In this document: piece by piece, positions 1 to 12,548 of the stretch | How positions within the stretch are numbered: position 1 is the first letter of the stretch | Layout of the letters: every line of letters begins with the position of its first letter | DNA from: Marisa cornuarietis | Lineage: Eukaryota > Mollusca > Gastropoda > Architaenioglossa > Ampullariidae | Direction: 5' to 3' | DNA: 64,000 bases | NCBI GenBank assembly: GCA_004794655.1 | Contig: SMMW01000025.1 | Location: forward strand, 5,925,001 to 5,989,000 | The notes under the pieces: generated by a model | Told to the model about the DNA's origin: nothing | What the model saw: only the letters and a program-made list of their open reading frames with translations | Databases searched by the model: none | Made by a program: the position numbers and the translations under genes

Positions 1-71
1 CTGTCAGCATGGAGTTAACCTCCCAAAAGCCGAGCGAGCATCTTCCTATGCCACTGAAGGTTTGGGAATGT

Positions 72-97
72 AAAAAAAAAAAAGATGCTCATGTACG

Positions 98-132
<35 letters not shown>
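72..132. repeat. poly-A run and (TG)16 microsatellite
   Basis: An A-run at 72-83 is followed by an uninterrupted TG array at 101-132. Any open frame through it only reads Cys-Val repeats and is not a gene. Confidence 0.97.
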
Positions 133-137
<5 letters not shown>

Positions 138-177
138 ATCATTGTTTATGCTCTTGTGTTTCTTGCACAGGAATAAG

Positions 178-212
178 TCATCATCTTCATCGTCGTCCTC
201 GTCGTCGTCGAT
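178..212. repeat. TCA/TCG trinucleotide repeat
   Basis: Imperfect TCA-TCG-TCC triplets, which read as a serine run in one frame. No splice or coding context supports translation. Confidence 0.85.
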
Positions 213-2025
213 TCCAGCTTTATTCTTAACCGAGCTTCTAGCCCCAATTCAAAGTTATTTTTTGGCAGAAAACTATAAAGGAGTCATTTGTCTGTTTGTT
301 GATCCTTGCAGACCTCTCCTGTCGAAAAAGACGAGAAGTTTAGACTAAACAGTAGTTGCAGCACCGGAAGTGTAGTGGCACTTGACGACAGTGCACATAA
401 GTAAACACATGGCTTAATACGTAACAACATACATGTACATGTATTATGTGTAGATAACAATAAATTACTAAAATACACGAAGTAAGAGTACACAAACAGC
501 AGTGCGAGACACTGAACGCCACCCGGGAAGCCCGATGCTCGTGTCTGTGGGAACATGGCGAAGGGTACAAGGCTGGGGCGCTAGTCACTAGTTCTTGTTT
601 TCTTTGACGACTAAAGTAAGTAGAGGAGCTACAACAAAGTCGTCTGCAACCTCATTCATGCGTGTTGGAGCAGCCATCTTGATGTGGCAGATATAGGTTT
701 GGACAAAAGAGGGTATATAGTTTCTACTGGTGTCCTATGGCAACATCCAATCAGCATTTAGCAAACCGGAATCACGCGTTTGGTCACGCGTATGCACACG
801 GCTTAGATGAAAGCATCTGTCACTGTCAGCGTCTTCTATGAGCTACACCACTTCAGCTTTATGACATGGCTAAAGAGTGATTTGAATCAAACGTTCGGAG
901 TGGATAAAGTCGGTTTTACAGTTGTCAGCTCTTGCTGCAGTAAGAAGTTTACACCGCGGGCAGCAGAGACAAGACGATAGAAGCCAAGCCTGACATAACT
1001 GTGTCTAACTCCTTCACCTTTACCTGCACTGGTGGAGAGAACATCTGCTGGTTGATAATATCATTTCCTGGCTGATACTATCATCGGCACCTTTCCTCCC
1101 GAGTGAGGGGAGTTGTACAGAAAGAGTGAAACAGTCTGAGAGACTAAAACCCGTTTGAACCGTAGATGTACAGTGGTTTAGACGCGTATAAACAACACAC
1201 TTTACATCAGCCCAACCATAAGCTCTACTTAATAATTTACAGACTTAAAAAAAACTAATTTTGAGCAATAATGTATTGACATTTCTTTGTGACTCTGGAA
1301 TATACATGGACACACCCCTCTTAATGCTAGAAAATTGTCTCTTCCCCTCTCTTTCGTTCTCTCTCTCTCTCTTGTGTGCGTGTGATTTAGCAAACACGTC
1401 TCGGTGAAATTTAAAGGCAGTAGATACTATTCACATGTCTATATTGCATGTTTCCCGTACGAAGAATATTTGTTGTGCAACAGCTGTGTACATCTTGCTA
1501 AAGGGCAAATGTTCCCTTTCGGCGTCTACTGTTAGTTTGGAATCAATATGAAATGAATGCTGCAACACACAACTTTCTTGCTACTTTTCATTGACTTTCA
1601 TAGCCACAAATGTAATGTTGGGATCTGGCTGATTAAACAAAGGTCATTTATCTGAAATCCTGTAAGTCGACCGCATACTGGTAGGGTTTGTTGTTGATAA
1701 CTCGGTAGTGTTAATGACGAGGTACTGGCAAGATCTTTTAATTACAATATTTATTTTTCGTGCCTGAATATCAGTGAACGGTAGCCGATCGACTTGTGTC
1801 GATAAGTGTTTCTTGGTCCCACCTCATGTTTCGTTCGATCTCATGCCACCAGTTTTCATGAGGCAAAGCAAGGACCGGGTCAGCCCCTGACTGTCGAGAT
1901 CGGAAAGGATGGGGATGAGGGATCAGGGATCAGGGATGGCACGACTTTAGAAGCTGACGAGAGGTTCTGGGCCTGTGCTGAGTGTTGGCCATCACCGGCG
2001 TCCGACATGGGAAGTTTTAGTATAC
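213..2025. other. unassigned sequence
   Basis: No recognisable gene or transposon. A short (CT)n tract lies at 1358-1372. The stretch is otherwise mixed composition with stops in all frames. Confidence 0.6.
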
Positions 2026-2029
2026 TTCT

Positions 2030-2150
2030 TAAACTGATCACCAATTTCTTCAGTGATATCGACTTTGCTGTTGTCAGTGCTGGTCTTCATCCCTTGTGCA
2101 CCATCTTTGTCTGTCAGACTGTTGGTAATGTCTTGAAGTATCCATGGGAT
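2030..2150 (-). mobile_element. possible short LINE RT relic (family A-like)
   Basis: The minus strand reads LQDITNSLTDK, a short gap, then MKTSTDNSKVDI. This resembles the segment just after the FADD box in family A reverse transcriptases (ELQDLT-RL...YGMEVS-DKSKVM), which is seen more clearly at 11.7 and 40.3 kb. The similarity covers only about 35 residues and no catalytic motif is present. It may be a decayed fragment or chance. Confidence 0.35.
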
Positions 2151-2169
2151 ACAAAGAAAGTATGTTGAG

Positions 2170-3475
2170 CATAGTGGCGAGACACTCTTTTATTAAAGCA
2201 TTAATTGACTTACATTGACGAAAATGGACAACTTCCAGAAATAAAATTAAAGCTTATCTATGATGCCCATTCTTTACGGAAGAGAAGCTACTGAAAACAG
2301 ACATCACACTGGGACAAAGGAGCCGCGATGATGGCAGACAACGACCCTACATCTGAGCCACTGACACTGTCGGGAGGGCGCGCAGCCTGACAAGCGGGGC
2401 AGCATGTCTCTGCTCGTGTCGCCAGCAGATGATGCCATGTGACAGGCGCGGTAGCGAGTGTCAGGCAGCCCTGTTCCCCAGAGTGCCGGTGTGTCATGGC
2501 CAATGAAGGGGAAGAGAAGCCGGGGCGCAGGGTGTTGCGGGGGTCGCGCCGTCCCCGTGTCTCCATCATGATGCCAGTCTCTGTAACCCGCCGTTACACG
2601 CCTTAACGCCCCAGTCTGACGGTTTTGATGAATTTCCATTGGAGTGCAGGAAACCTAGAGACCCGAGCCTGTCGCACACACACTCCCGGTGGAATAGAAT
2701 ACAACATTAATAATGGCGTATATCCTGTGTGGAATGAGAAGGGGAAAACGGAAGTGTTTGCCGAAGAGAATGCGGCGATGTGTCAGCTGTGTGGACAAAC
2801 CTGTGCGGGTCATGCTGCTGACGAGGTTTCTTACCCCCAGTAGCGCGACTGGCGGACAGCTTCCTTCACACATATTTGTAAAACATTACAAAGATTAGGT
2901 TTATAGACATTCTAGTTGTCTTACTATGTCTAAGCTATGTGCTTAGTTGATTGGCTAATTTGACAGGAAAATGACAGCGGATTATTAAGATTACTGTGAT
3001 TACTATGAGATGAAGGGGATCCGGATCACCTGGAGAAAATTTCAATTTCCTCCTGTCGGCCTTGTGACCAAGTGACATATCCACAGTGTAGTACTAGTAC
3101 CTGCGGTGTCATATCGAGAGAGAAGTATGTGTGACCAGGTGTCATATTCAGAGAAACGTATGTGTGCCCAGCGTATACCCGACATCCTATTATCCTAAAT
3201 GTTGTGGTGACAAGCCAACGTTCACTCACTGGCACTGCACTCTAAGAGACTACCCCGACAGACCATGCTGTCAAACATATCATATCTCTACCATGCATTG
3301 CAGATAATTCTTCACAGCTGGCATAAGAAGTTGTAACTGCAGTATAATTTCTATGTGCTTTTTAATCTTCAATCTACTTTCGATGCGAAAATTTAATCTT
3401 TAATTACATTGCACTCCACAAACCAAACTTACACATCCACAGCTCCTCCCGATGTAGGGAGGAGGGAGGGATAGA
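2170..3475. other. unassigned sequence, GC-rich at 2280-2640
   Basis: The GC-rich part has overlapping minus-strand open frames of 93 and 111 codons with no family resemblance that I can see. From 2,880 to 3,420 the sequence is AT-rich with no recognised feature. Confidence 0.5.
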
Positions 3476-3580
3476 CAATGGCGTAGGAAGATGCTCAAAT
3501 AGGGTTCACATTCTTTCTTCTTCAGTATCTTTTTTACGGGAGCACTTCCCCCTTGCCCTCCCCTGGTTTCTACGCCACTG
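3476..3580. mobile_element. MITE-like element with TGGCGTAG ends
   Basis: The left end reads CAATGGCGTAGGAAG. The right end reads GGTTTCTACGCCACTG, whose complement begins CAGTGGCGTAGAAACC. The two form an imperfect terminal inverted repeat around about 75 bp of C/T-rich sequence. A related right end (CCTGGTCCCTACGCCA) occurs at 29,641-29,656. No target-site duplication is visible, so the exact boundaries are uncertain. Confidence 0.5.
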
Positions 3581-4875
3581 AAAGAAGGGGAGGGGCACAA
3601 GTCTAGGGTGGCAATGAGGCTAATGTCTCGAGAAAATGGCGAACAGCAGAGTTCACGACGACTCCATGATGTTTGTGCTCGCGAAACAGACCACTTGTCG
3701 CCGAACTTTTCACTTTGACAGCCTTAACGTTAGTAACGTTTAATGTGAAGACCTTAGAACCAAACTTACGACTGCAAATAAACTAATAAAGTAGAGATCT
3801 GTTTCGCCCAGCACGCCCCTTGTTTTTCCATTTAAAACGTTGTAGCAGTGGCTAGTGACGCAGCACAGGGTAACAAGGTCCTCATGGGTAATCACACTGT
3901 TGATCAAACACTAGGCGCGGCACAGCGCAAGTCGCGACCGTCAAGGTGCAAACACCATCATGGTCTTATGTCGCCCTTTGATCTGTCGTCAACGGTGGTC
4001 CCCTTTCGCGCAAACACTCGCATATATGTGGGCACCCTGCCCGACACAAGATACCGCAAGACTAGCGCTGCATAGTGTGGTGGCTATGGAGAAAATGATG
4101 GGCCAGGAGCTGTAGCTATGGAGCTGTGTCTGCGAAGAGCTGAGGCAGCTGTCGACTAACCACCACACGAGGTCTTCTGCAAATAAACCGCAGTGTCGAG
4201 CAGTTACTCTAGAGGTTCATATCTCCAGGGTCCAGGTGCAGGTAGCTGACCACACTTCAAGGCGCTGTCTGCACCTGCAGCGATAGGTCGGGGGTAACGC
4301 AGCTTCGGGGAAGCCAAATACGGGCAAATGTTGGGATCCATACTTTTTACTCGATCTGCATCCGGCACCAGAAGACACGCTCTCACTGGCAACCCTCAAG
4401 ACAATAAGAAGGAAGGTAAAGGAACACACTGCACAGTGAGCTAGAAAAAAGATATGAACACGATGGGTTACATCTGAAGCCAGACAGCCAGGAAAGCAAA
4501 CACGAGTGGAGAGCACTTGTGAGTGCCATGAGAAAACTTTTTTATACCTAAAGAACGCTTTTTTCAGGAACCAGCACCAATCAAATTTGATAAAAAAATG
4601 ATGTACTGTCAACAGTTCATGAAACATAATAATCATAATGTCCGTGTATGTATGTACGCACGTGCATCCAGGTATGTGCGATGTGTTCTTTCACCTCTCA
4701 GTTTTCCCTGTCCTTTTCTCTACTTCTTCTCTTATTATTTTGTTGTTAGTGGTCCCTCCCTCCATTTTTCACTCCGTCTCCATCACTGCATATACTGCGT
4801 CTGTTGTGAGTACTCACCACATAGCAGAATGATATGATGACTGTCACTAACAGCCTGTAAAAGCTTCTCCCTCTT
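3581..4875. other. unassigned sequence
   Basis: A minus-strand open frame of 139 codons (4,217-4,636) and a plus frame of 75 codons (3,848-4,075) show no recognisable domain. I see no repeat structure. Confidence 0.5.

Positions 4876-4920
<45 letters not shown>
4876..4920. repeat. compound (CT)n-(CA)n microsatellite
   Basis: A CT array at about 4,876-4,893 passes directly into a CA array ending at 4,920. Confidence 0.95.
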
Positions 4921-4923
<3 letters not shown>

Positions 4924-7900
4924 GAACACCCACGCATTCACACACATTGTGCCAGTTATTCTCAGGCTCAGCCTTTGTTGCTTTCAAATAATCTTAACCA
5001 AGACAATACTATCATAGCATTTTTACATGAAACACTATTTTCCTGCAGTACAAAACTCAGCAAATCGATGATCCTTCACAGTATTAAACACATATTCACA
5101 GAATCATAAAACGTGCATTCAAAATGTTTTCTTTCCTGTGGCTTACCGTAAACTTGTGTAAGAACGGTGCGCTGAGAGACAAAAACAAAAGATCCCGGTA
5201 TCCCAGGACAGCAAGAACTCCTACATTCCACGTTTCCGCCTTCCCCAGGGTAGAGAACAAGAAATGGAGGCAGCTATACTCGTGATTGCTCAACCTCAAC
5301 TCTCACTTTCACCGACAAAGAGAACTTCTTTTACTTTGCTTTATGTAGCTATCATTATTATTTTCTATTAGTTGGCTTTATTTAACTGAAATGACTGCAA
5401 AAATGTTTTTATTCAAAATATTAATGTTACTTTGCCTTGTTTAGTTTTAATTATTACAAAACTGTTTTTATCCAAACAAACGTGATGTCGCTGAGGACCT
5501 GCAGGTCGTCTACCGACAGGCGGAGTAGACGCGTGGCTGAGCGTCAGGATTGCGGAGGGAAACTTTGACTTGCAAAGATTTCCACTTCCTGTGCATCTGA
5601 GTCATCGGCAAAACAAGTGGGGCCGCCTCGGCTTCTCTCCCCCACCCCATCTAGAGCATCTTCCATCTCTCCGCTTCCACTGTTCTGGGTGCTCCTCTAA
5701 TTTCCTGCACCAAAATTAATCTGCAGTGACGCCCTTTGATTTCTTCACCTCACGAACTAGCCACTTTTTTCCCTTGGCATGACGGCCTCTCTCTCTCTCT
5801 CCCCATCTCTCTTTCTCGTAGTTTTTCAGCTCCCAGCCCCACTTCTGCTGACACCATGTTTTATAGACTGATGCTAGCATGCCTGTTGCATCAATGTCAT
5901 GGCTTCCCACATTGCAGATTATCTCTGAGTTACGCCACTCAAAGGGGGGGCTGTGTAGGCGATTTGTTGGCAGGGCGCTTACAGGAGAAACCAGAACCTG
6001 CAGAAAGTTTCGCTTCTGTGAAGTCTGCACAGTTTCAAGGGATGTAAATGCCACGAATCGAGCCCGTTTTTGACATATGGGACAATCAGTAGAGTGCTCT
6101 TCTTCCCACTTCTTCCCTGTTGTCTGCAATGACCGCGCACGAATTAAGCGAATTAACTTTTATTACGCATTTGACTTCAGTGTTACCTCTGACCTTCTGG
6201 ATCACGAACGGCTCCAGCACTTGCCTGAGAATGTGCTTAATTTAGCCCAAAACCTCTCAACCCTTGCACGTGACACATCTTTATGATAATGTCCCAGGAT
6301 CAAAAACATCCACTTGTTAGAACTTGATAGCTTGTAAAGCTGTAATAATATTGAAAAAAATAGTTTTATTGAAATGGTTTTAAATAATTCTCAGATTTAA
6401 AAATAGAGAACGTAAAACCGCTTCCGGCGTGAAATTCTTCCCCGTTTATCTGCATGTATACTTTATATCGGCTCTTCTTCGCCCAGTCAAGGACACTCTT
6501 TACTTATCTAGTATCTATAGTCAATTATACTCTTACTTAATGGCCTGAGTTCGAAGTTTTATGTGTCCTGAAGTTGAGAGCAGTACAATCTGCCCTGATT
6601 TTTGAGTGTAATGTGTACACTAGCTGTACTGTGCTCCGTACTCCTGTAATTATTCTGTACACTATGGCTATGCACTGCAGTTGCCAGTACTACAGGTACT
6701 GGGTGGTAGTGCCCTGTGGTATAACAGCGACGTTTTTCTGACCCACCAAGATTTACATTTAGTGCACCACTTCCGTGTTCATCCTTGTGTTGCCCTGTTG
6801 GGACTCATGGATGCTGGCAAGAGGGGGTACTGTAGTCCAAATTGATAATGTCATATAGCATACACTAATCATGAGGTGATCAACTATAGCATACTGTGAT
6901 CTTGTAGAGTTGATGAATTACACAAAGTACCCTGACTTTTCTAATGACCGGATCTGGAAAAGGTATCAACCCCATTCTTTATCTAATATATTCAGTTGAC
7001 AATGATAGACGTGTTTTCACCCCGTGATCAAATACAGTAATATAAACGTCTACGTGATTTTACCGATCATTTGACAAATCTGCTAGCTGACTGCTGAAAG
7101 TAGTTTTGTTCTAGAACTCGACAGAATCTGACGCAATGTTTCTCAGAATTTTTTTATGACTATCTTGCGGTTAAGCAAGTGATTCTTGGAAATGTGGAAA
7201 TGAGACCGCATGTAGTGATTGTGAAGAATTCTGTATGAGTGAAAGCAGGAGTTTCCCACTTACTTTACTGTCTGTCTTTTTAGCCATTTCGAGGTCAACG
7301 TGTAACAATATGTTTATTACTATTATCATGTCATCGATTCTAAGCGCCTGAGTACAAACAATATCAACTGTGTACAGGTGGAATTAAACGTTTGACATGC
7401 ATCTTTCAACGGCGGCAATGTAAGGAAGATTTGCAGTTTTTAAAGCTATCTCAGGGTCTTTGAAAGATGTCTCGAGGTCGGAGGACGGGTGATAAAGAAT
7501 GATCTTATCACAAGTTATCGTTAGTACAATGTATCATATTCTCAAGTCATATCTCCTGACACCAGAAAGAACAATGAGGAGGAAGGGGGTACATGTCGCA
7601 TGGAGTTCCTCCAGTATCTTTATTACACAGACAACGCAAAGTAATTGCTCTGTTCTGATACACTGACCGTGTGTCATCGCTGATCACTGTACTGTAGGGC
7701 AGACAACAACAGGTCACCATATTCTGGACAGCTTCCCATCACTATCACAGACAAAAGATCATACTTTAGACGCTAGCACAGACAACAGATCATCACACCT
7801 TCAACACACATCTACTGGTCACGTACCCCAACACCTGAGACACTCGCCCCTCACCAACAGAGGCAACGCTACCTTGGACACGCATCTCTCCGCCCCCTGC

Positions 7901-8420
7901 AGACCTTAGCCATCTCGGGTCGTTCACAAATTTATAAAAGCATATATAGCACCAGATGCCTCCACTGACAAAACCGGGTCTGTTTCAGAATTTGCAGTAC
8001 ATTGCCTGTTTCGATACTGCGCACGTGTGTGTGTGTGTGTTTATGCGTGCGTGGGTGCGTTGGCGTGCGTATGTGAGTGTGAACGAGTGAGTGGCCTGCC
8101 GTCAACCGATTATGAATTTGGATCTCACACGTGACATAAGCACACGTGACGTTGAGGTAAAACTAGCAGACGACACTAGGTGGTGGCGTGTGCATGTAAC
8201 AAGGTGAGAAGGCATTTCTTGCTGTCCTGGCCGTGCTGAGCCTAATGCCCTGTGGCAATATGATGGGCAAGTTCCCAGGCTCCTGCCATCTCTGTTTCCA
8301 TCATTAGCGCCGCAAATAGCAGGCCACGGGATGTGCGGTTGAAACGATGCAGAGGAAGGTAGGGGGGTGGGGAGGCCAAGGAAGGATAACATCCTGACTG
8401 GCTGAACCAAGGTGTGCATA
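4921..8420. other. unassigned sequence
   Basis: No gene or transposon recognised. A short (GT)n tract lies near 8,025-8,041 and a CT-rich patch near 5,789-5,818. A 137-codon minus frame at 5,716-6,129 has no domain that I recognise. Confidence 0.5.
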
Positions 8421-8930
8421 CTATATCACAACTGGTTGGTTCTGTTCACGGAGGATAAGTGTACGCTGCAAGCTGTCGAGTATTATAAGTGGTTGCCACC
8501 GCGTAGAGAAGCACTGCGCAGAAACTGGCAGCAAACTGTGAGTGGCCATCCAGCCGCTCTCCTCTCGTGCACGGAGCCTGTGAAACAAAGTCCCAGCCAT
8601 CAGGATACCCTGCCAGATTAGCATAGACTCGGGAACTGACAGGCAGTAGACTTCCAAGACTTTGCAGCTATGTTCGCCTAATAACTTGCGACTGTTCTGT
8701 CTCGTTTCTAGCCTATAAGGGTCTATTCTATCTGACACCCTATTTACCCCAAACACCGGGTCTAATGCACGCGTGCGCACGCTGAATCCCTGCCCACCAA
8801 ATGCATGTTGACGTGGCGAGAACGGGCTGCGCAGGCGGCGTGCGCGGCTGTCATAACAGCCCTCGTCAGTCGCCGTGAAGTGGGAAATTGTCCGAGGCCT
8901 CTCCGCTCCAGCTGCTCTCGCTTGTGACAA
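8421..8930 (-). other. unassigned 169-codon open frame
   Basis: A stop-free minus-strand frame with an ATG, in a moderately GC-rich stretch. The translation is rich in Arg, Leu and Ser, and has no membrane segment, motif or domain that I recognise. There is no obvious splice context. It could be an exon fragment, a decayed element or a chance frame. I do not assign a function. Confidence 0.2.
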
Positions 8931-9287
8931 GTACAGTTGCAGGGCATCAAATCCTTACCCACAATTCCAGAGTACGTAGGTTCGCCACGCCGCTCACCAT
9001 CGTGTCACTCTTCCTTCCCTCCGCCGCGCTACATTTCTGCGGCTCAGGCTGAATTGAAGGCGCCACTCATATGCGACAAATGCGTCTCCCATTATGCACG
9101 CGCCCTCGTCCTCTTGCCGCCACATTTCATGGCAATATAGTCGAGTCTTATTTCATAGAGACAAGCCATGATTCCATCGTCAGCCTTACCGGGAGAGGTT
9201 TACACTTCTACTGCGACTTTGAAGGTTATCTGCAAACTCTAAGTACGTTACCAGTTTGTGAGAGGTTGATTAAGAGTAAGTAGGCTG

Positions 9288-9750
9288 TGTGCATTACTAG
9301 TTGTTAGTACACTAATTACATTACCACGAGGCAGTAGACGTATTACATTACCAATATATGGTATATTGATTATATATTATACTAACAAAAGTAGGCCAAT
9401 TACATTAATAACTGACGGTAGGGTGATTACCAGTAAGAATTAGGCTTATTACATCAGCAGTATGTGGTAGGCTAATTACATGCCAGTTAGTGGTACGCTT
9501 TTTACATTAGCAGTCTGTGGTACGATAACATTACTAGTATGTGTTAAGCTGATTAGCTTGTCAATTTTATAAGTTGATTACATTACCATCACGTGTTGAC
9601 TGCAATACAAGTAGGTGTTAAATCGGTTAAATTACCAGTCGGTTGAAGGCTAAGTGCGTTACCATTTAGCAATGATTCCATTAACTGTTTCCAATGATTA
9701 CAGTACTAGTTGCTCGGCTAATTACGTTACCAGTAGATGTTAAGCTGACT
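9288..9750. repeat. degenerate minisatellite, period about 25 bp
   Basis: At least 14 diverged copies of a unit close to ATTACATTACCAGTA plus about 10 bp ending in a TTAAGCTG or GTAGGCTA type spacer. Unit starts can be placed near 9,315, 9,342, 9,399, 9,426, 9,448, 9,475, 9,501, 9,525, 9,551, 9,576, 9,601, 9,626, 9,654, 9,674, 9,696 and 9,721. Spacings are mostly 22-28 bp, and the 57-bp gap fits one further decayed copy. The copies are too diverged for a simple repeat caller, which suggests an old array. Confidence 0.85.
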
Positions 9751-9759
9751 ACGCTCACT

Positions 9760-10050
9760 CAAACTGCTAAGGATTTTGCAAACAGTGATATCATTTCAAA
9801 GTTTACAAGAGTTTATTGTATTCATAGGACTAAACCCTTCCCCCCTCAAAGTTAAATGGATACCTTTTCCGTGATGCTATAGATTGTTTATTGCGTCCTA
9901 GATTGTAAACGAATGGGAGACATGCTGTCTGGTCCTCTTTACACTGTTTATCGATACATAAGCAAAGAATATTAATGAGCTTGGAAAAAAGGGAGTACAA
10001 CCAAAACCCACCTTTTATATACCTGTAGTCTTAATAATACCAATGTTCTT
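9760..10050. other. AT-rich unassigned sequence
   Basis: No feature seen between the minisatellite and the LINE relic that follows. Confidence 0.5.
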
Positions 10051-10059
10051 ATCCTGTTT

Positions 10060-10485
10060 TTTGTTGATATTGTAGTTCTATCTTCAAATATCCCACAAGG
10101 CCTTCAACTAGATAGTCTCTAAAGCAATGTAAAACAGCTATGTTTTGTTGTCAATATGGAGAAATCTAATATTGTCGTGTTTTGCAGTGGGGGTTACTTA
10201 CTAAAGCGGGAGAAATGGCACTTAAGAAGTGACGAGGTAAAAGTTGTCAATAGGTACAAATATTTAAGAGTGATTTTTCTTAGTATCATACTCTTGAGAA
10301 TGTAGCGTGTCAGGCCAAAAAAGTGTCATTGACATTTTGCGGATGTTGTGGTCAATGGTGTGTATTTTGTGAATGTTGTGGTCATATTTACTGTCAGTAT
10401 TTTGTAAACTAATAGATGCACAAATACCACATGGAACAGAGGAATGGGGACTAGGGGTGGATTTAAACATCATAGAAAATGATGA
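10060..10485 (+). mobile_element. LINE RT thumb/connection relic (family C)
   Basis: One plus frame reads VNMEKSNIVVF, then KREKWHL, then EVKVVNRYKYLRVIF, and after a frame change ENVACQAKK. This is the segment after the catalytic YADD box of an APE-type non-LTR retrotransposon (VNMxKSxIVVFR...VNKYKYLGVxF). Further on, in another frame, comes an IDAQIPHGTEEWGL-like stretch, the decayed form of the usual LYGAEVWGL motif. Frame changes and stops show that it is dead. The palm motifs A and C are absent. It ends about 55 bp before the separate family A relic. Confidence 0.7.
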
Positions 10486-10534
10486 ACTAATGAAAGATAA
10501 ACCTCATTAGTTACCCAAGTAAGTTTATGCTGAA

Positions 10535-12478
10535 ATAGACCCGGAATCGCCTAACTCTGGACGCGGAGGAGCTGCTAGACTTCAAGGCCACAATTGGAAG
10601 TAACTTCGCCGCACTGAACTTGGAGGACATTCTCACTGGAAAAATCAAATAGGTGCAACTGTCAACATCCCAGAAAGTGCTAGGGCACTAAAGGAAGGAC
10701 AACCCTGGGTCAAAAACGACATACTAGATCCTAGAGCTCTGTGACCAAAGAAGAACCTTGAAGAGAGAAAGGAAACGAAAACCCGAAGCACCGTCCAAAT
10801 ATAAAGGAGTGAATTGTGTCATCAGGAAAAGGATTAAGGCATCTAGGGAGAACTAGATCGAGGGTAAATGCCCTATCACAGAGAGGGGAATAAAAAGGGG
10901 TGACAACATAAAGAGATACAAATTGCTAAAGATACTCACCAAGACAGGTTAACCAGTCATCGAAGACAGCCATTGCCTCGTTCCCACACATAGAGTGAAT
11001 ATTGCAAAGACACGTACAGCTAAACACAGACGCTAGCATTCTTTAAAAAAAAAAACAGACTGAACAAAGAGAACCTACAAACTCACCTGAACTAGGTTGA
11101 AGGACCGGTACGAGGCGTTAACAACGTCCCAGCTGCTCAAGTAGGGTGGATATGAAACAACAGAAGTCCTCAATGCTCTCTGCCAAACAGTCTGCGAATA
11201 AAAAGAGTGGCTCGCAGTCACGAGTCATACCCCTTTTCGAAGAAAGGAAACAGCAAACAGTGTTAGAACTACAGAACATAATTACTAATCATCCAAGCAA
11301 AATCATGCTTAAAGTAATGCAAAACTACATCCGCACCGCCGCTGAGGAACTGCTAGGAAAAGAACAAGCTAGTTTCAGACCAGGTAGGAACACAGTTAAC
11401 TGGATCTTCAACTGTCGCAGCCTGATAGAAAAGCGTTGTCAGCATAAGAGGCACCTCTGTGACTTCATTGACTTTCGAAAGGCTTTCACAGAGTCTGGCA
11501 TGAGGTGCTGCTATGTCCTGTGATGTGAAAAGTCAACATCGAAGAGGATCTTGTCCAGGTCATCAAAGTGCTGTACGAGAGTTCAACGAACGCAGTACTG
11601 CAGGAGAACCAAATAGGAGCCTTCTTTTATACGACAGTATGCGTTCGTCAAGGGTGACCCCTATCATCTGTGCTGTTCAACATCTTCTTGGAGAATGTCA
11701 ACCCTCCACAATTCCTACTTCATCTGATAGCAGGCACTAAGAGAGAACTGCAAGACCTTACCAAGAGACTGATAGACATTTCCATGCATATTGAATGGAG
11801 ACCAGCACTGACAACAGTCATGGTCCCTGGCAACGGCAGTGCAGAGATCTACATGAACAGAGTACGGCTTGAAGAGGTAAACCGTTTTAAATATTCGGGA
11901 GCCACCGTGCCCAAAGACGGCAGTCCCACAACCAGATATCCGCAACAGGGTCGAGGTAGCAGCAGTGGCAATGTCTAGGCCGGACAGGGTCTGGCGCAGC
12001 CACAGCACCAGGTTTACCACGAAGTACAATCTCTACAAGTCCCTCGTAGTACCGATCTTGCTTTACGTATGTAAAACGTGGATTTTTGTTGCCGATAGGA
12101 AGAAGAGAATCCAGGCATCCGAGAGCAAATGCCTGATGAGGCTGCCCTAAATCTGGTATAGTGAACACAAAAGCAATGACTTTGTACGAAGCGCGATCGC
12201 CACACTCGTAGAAGACCATATGCTCTTACTTGCAACACCCAAGCGTCGAAACCTGGACTGGTTTAGCCATGGGACCCAGCACGGCCCTTCGTCGAAGACT
12301 ATCCTTAAAGGTACCTGGAAGGGTGGTCGACGCAGCGGTGGCCTGAGGAAAAACTGGCTTACGAACGTGAAGGAGTGGACTGGTTGTCTTGTGCAGAACC
12401 TACTCACTATCGCCCAAGACATGCATGGGTGGCGAACTTGTCAACTGCCGCGCACAAATCAAGGGAAGAATGGATGAA
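10535..12478 (+). mobile_element. LINE family A relic: linker, RT and C-terminal part
   Basis: An APE-type non-LTR retrotransposon copy, read on the plus strand in several frames. From about 10,541 it shows the pre-RT linker (AEELLDFKATIG, FAALNLEDIL). At 11,290-11,500 it shows RT fingers and palm: KIMLKVMQNYIR, AEELLGKEQASFRPGRNT, then the motif A region DFIDFRKAF. The order continues LFNIFLENV, ELQDLTKRLID, VNRFKYSGATV, LYKSLVVPILLYVCKTW, KRIQASESKCLMRL and finally LLLATPKRRNLDWFSHGTQH, SSKTILKGTWKGGRRSGG. The segment between LFNIFLENV and LIAGTKRELQDL is missing, so the FADD catalytic box is deleted. Numerous frameshifts and an in-frame TAA confirm a pseudogene. The endonuclease half is absent. 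The exact LINE clade is left open. Confidence 0.9.
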
Positions 12479-12548
12479 TGAATGAAATTAACCATTAGCT
12501 GTTAATATGGACGAATCAGATAGCTTTAAAACGCATTTCTGTTATTCT

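Noticed and set aside
85..348. 87-codon frame with Cys-Val and Ser runs
   Set aside because: Produced by translating the (TG)n and TCA/TCG simple repeats. No coding support.
2440..4060. Short similarity between 2,450 (minus) and 4,033 (plus) around GACAC-CG-TACCGC
   Set aside because: 17 of 21 positions only, with no extension on either side. Consistent with chance.
5930..5965. TTACGCCACTC next to a G run, resembling the 3.5-kb MITE end
   Set aside because: Only about 8 bases match and no partner end is present.
5716..6129. 137-codon minus-strand frame with two Cys-x-x-Cys-like residues near the start
   Set aside because: No recognisable zinc-finger spacing, and the overlapping plus strand is equally open. 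Probably chance.
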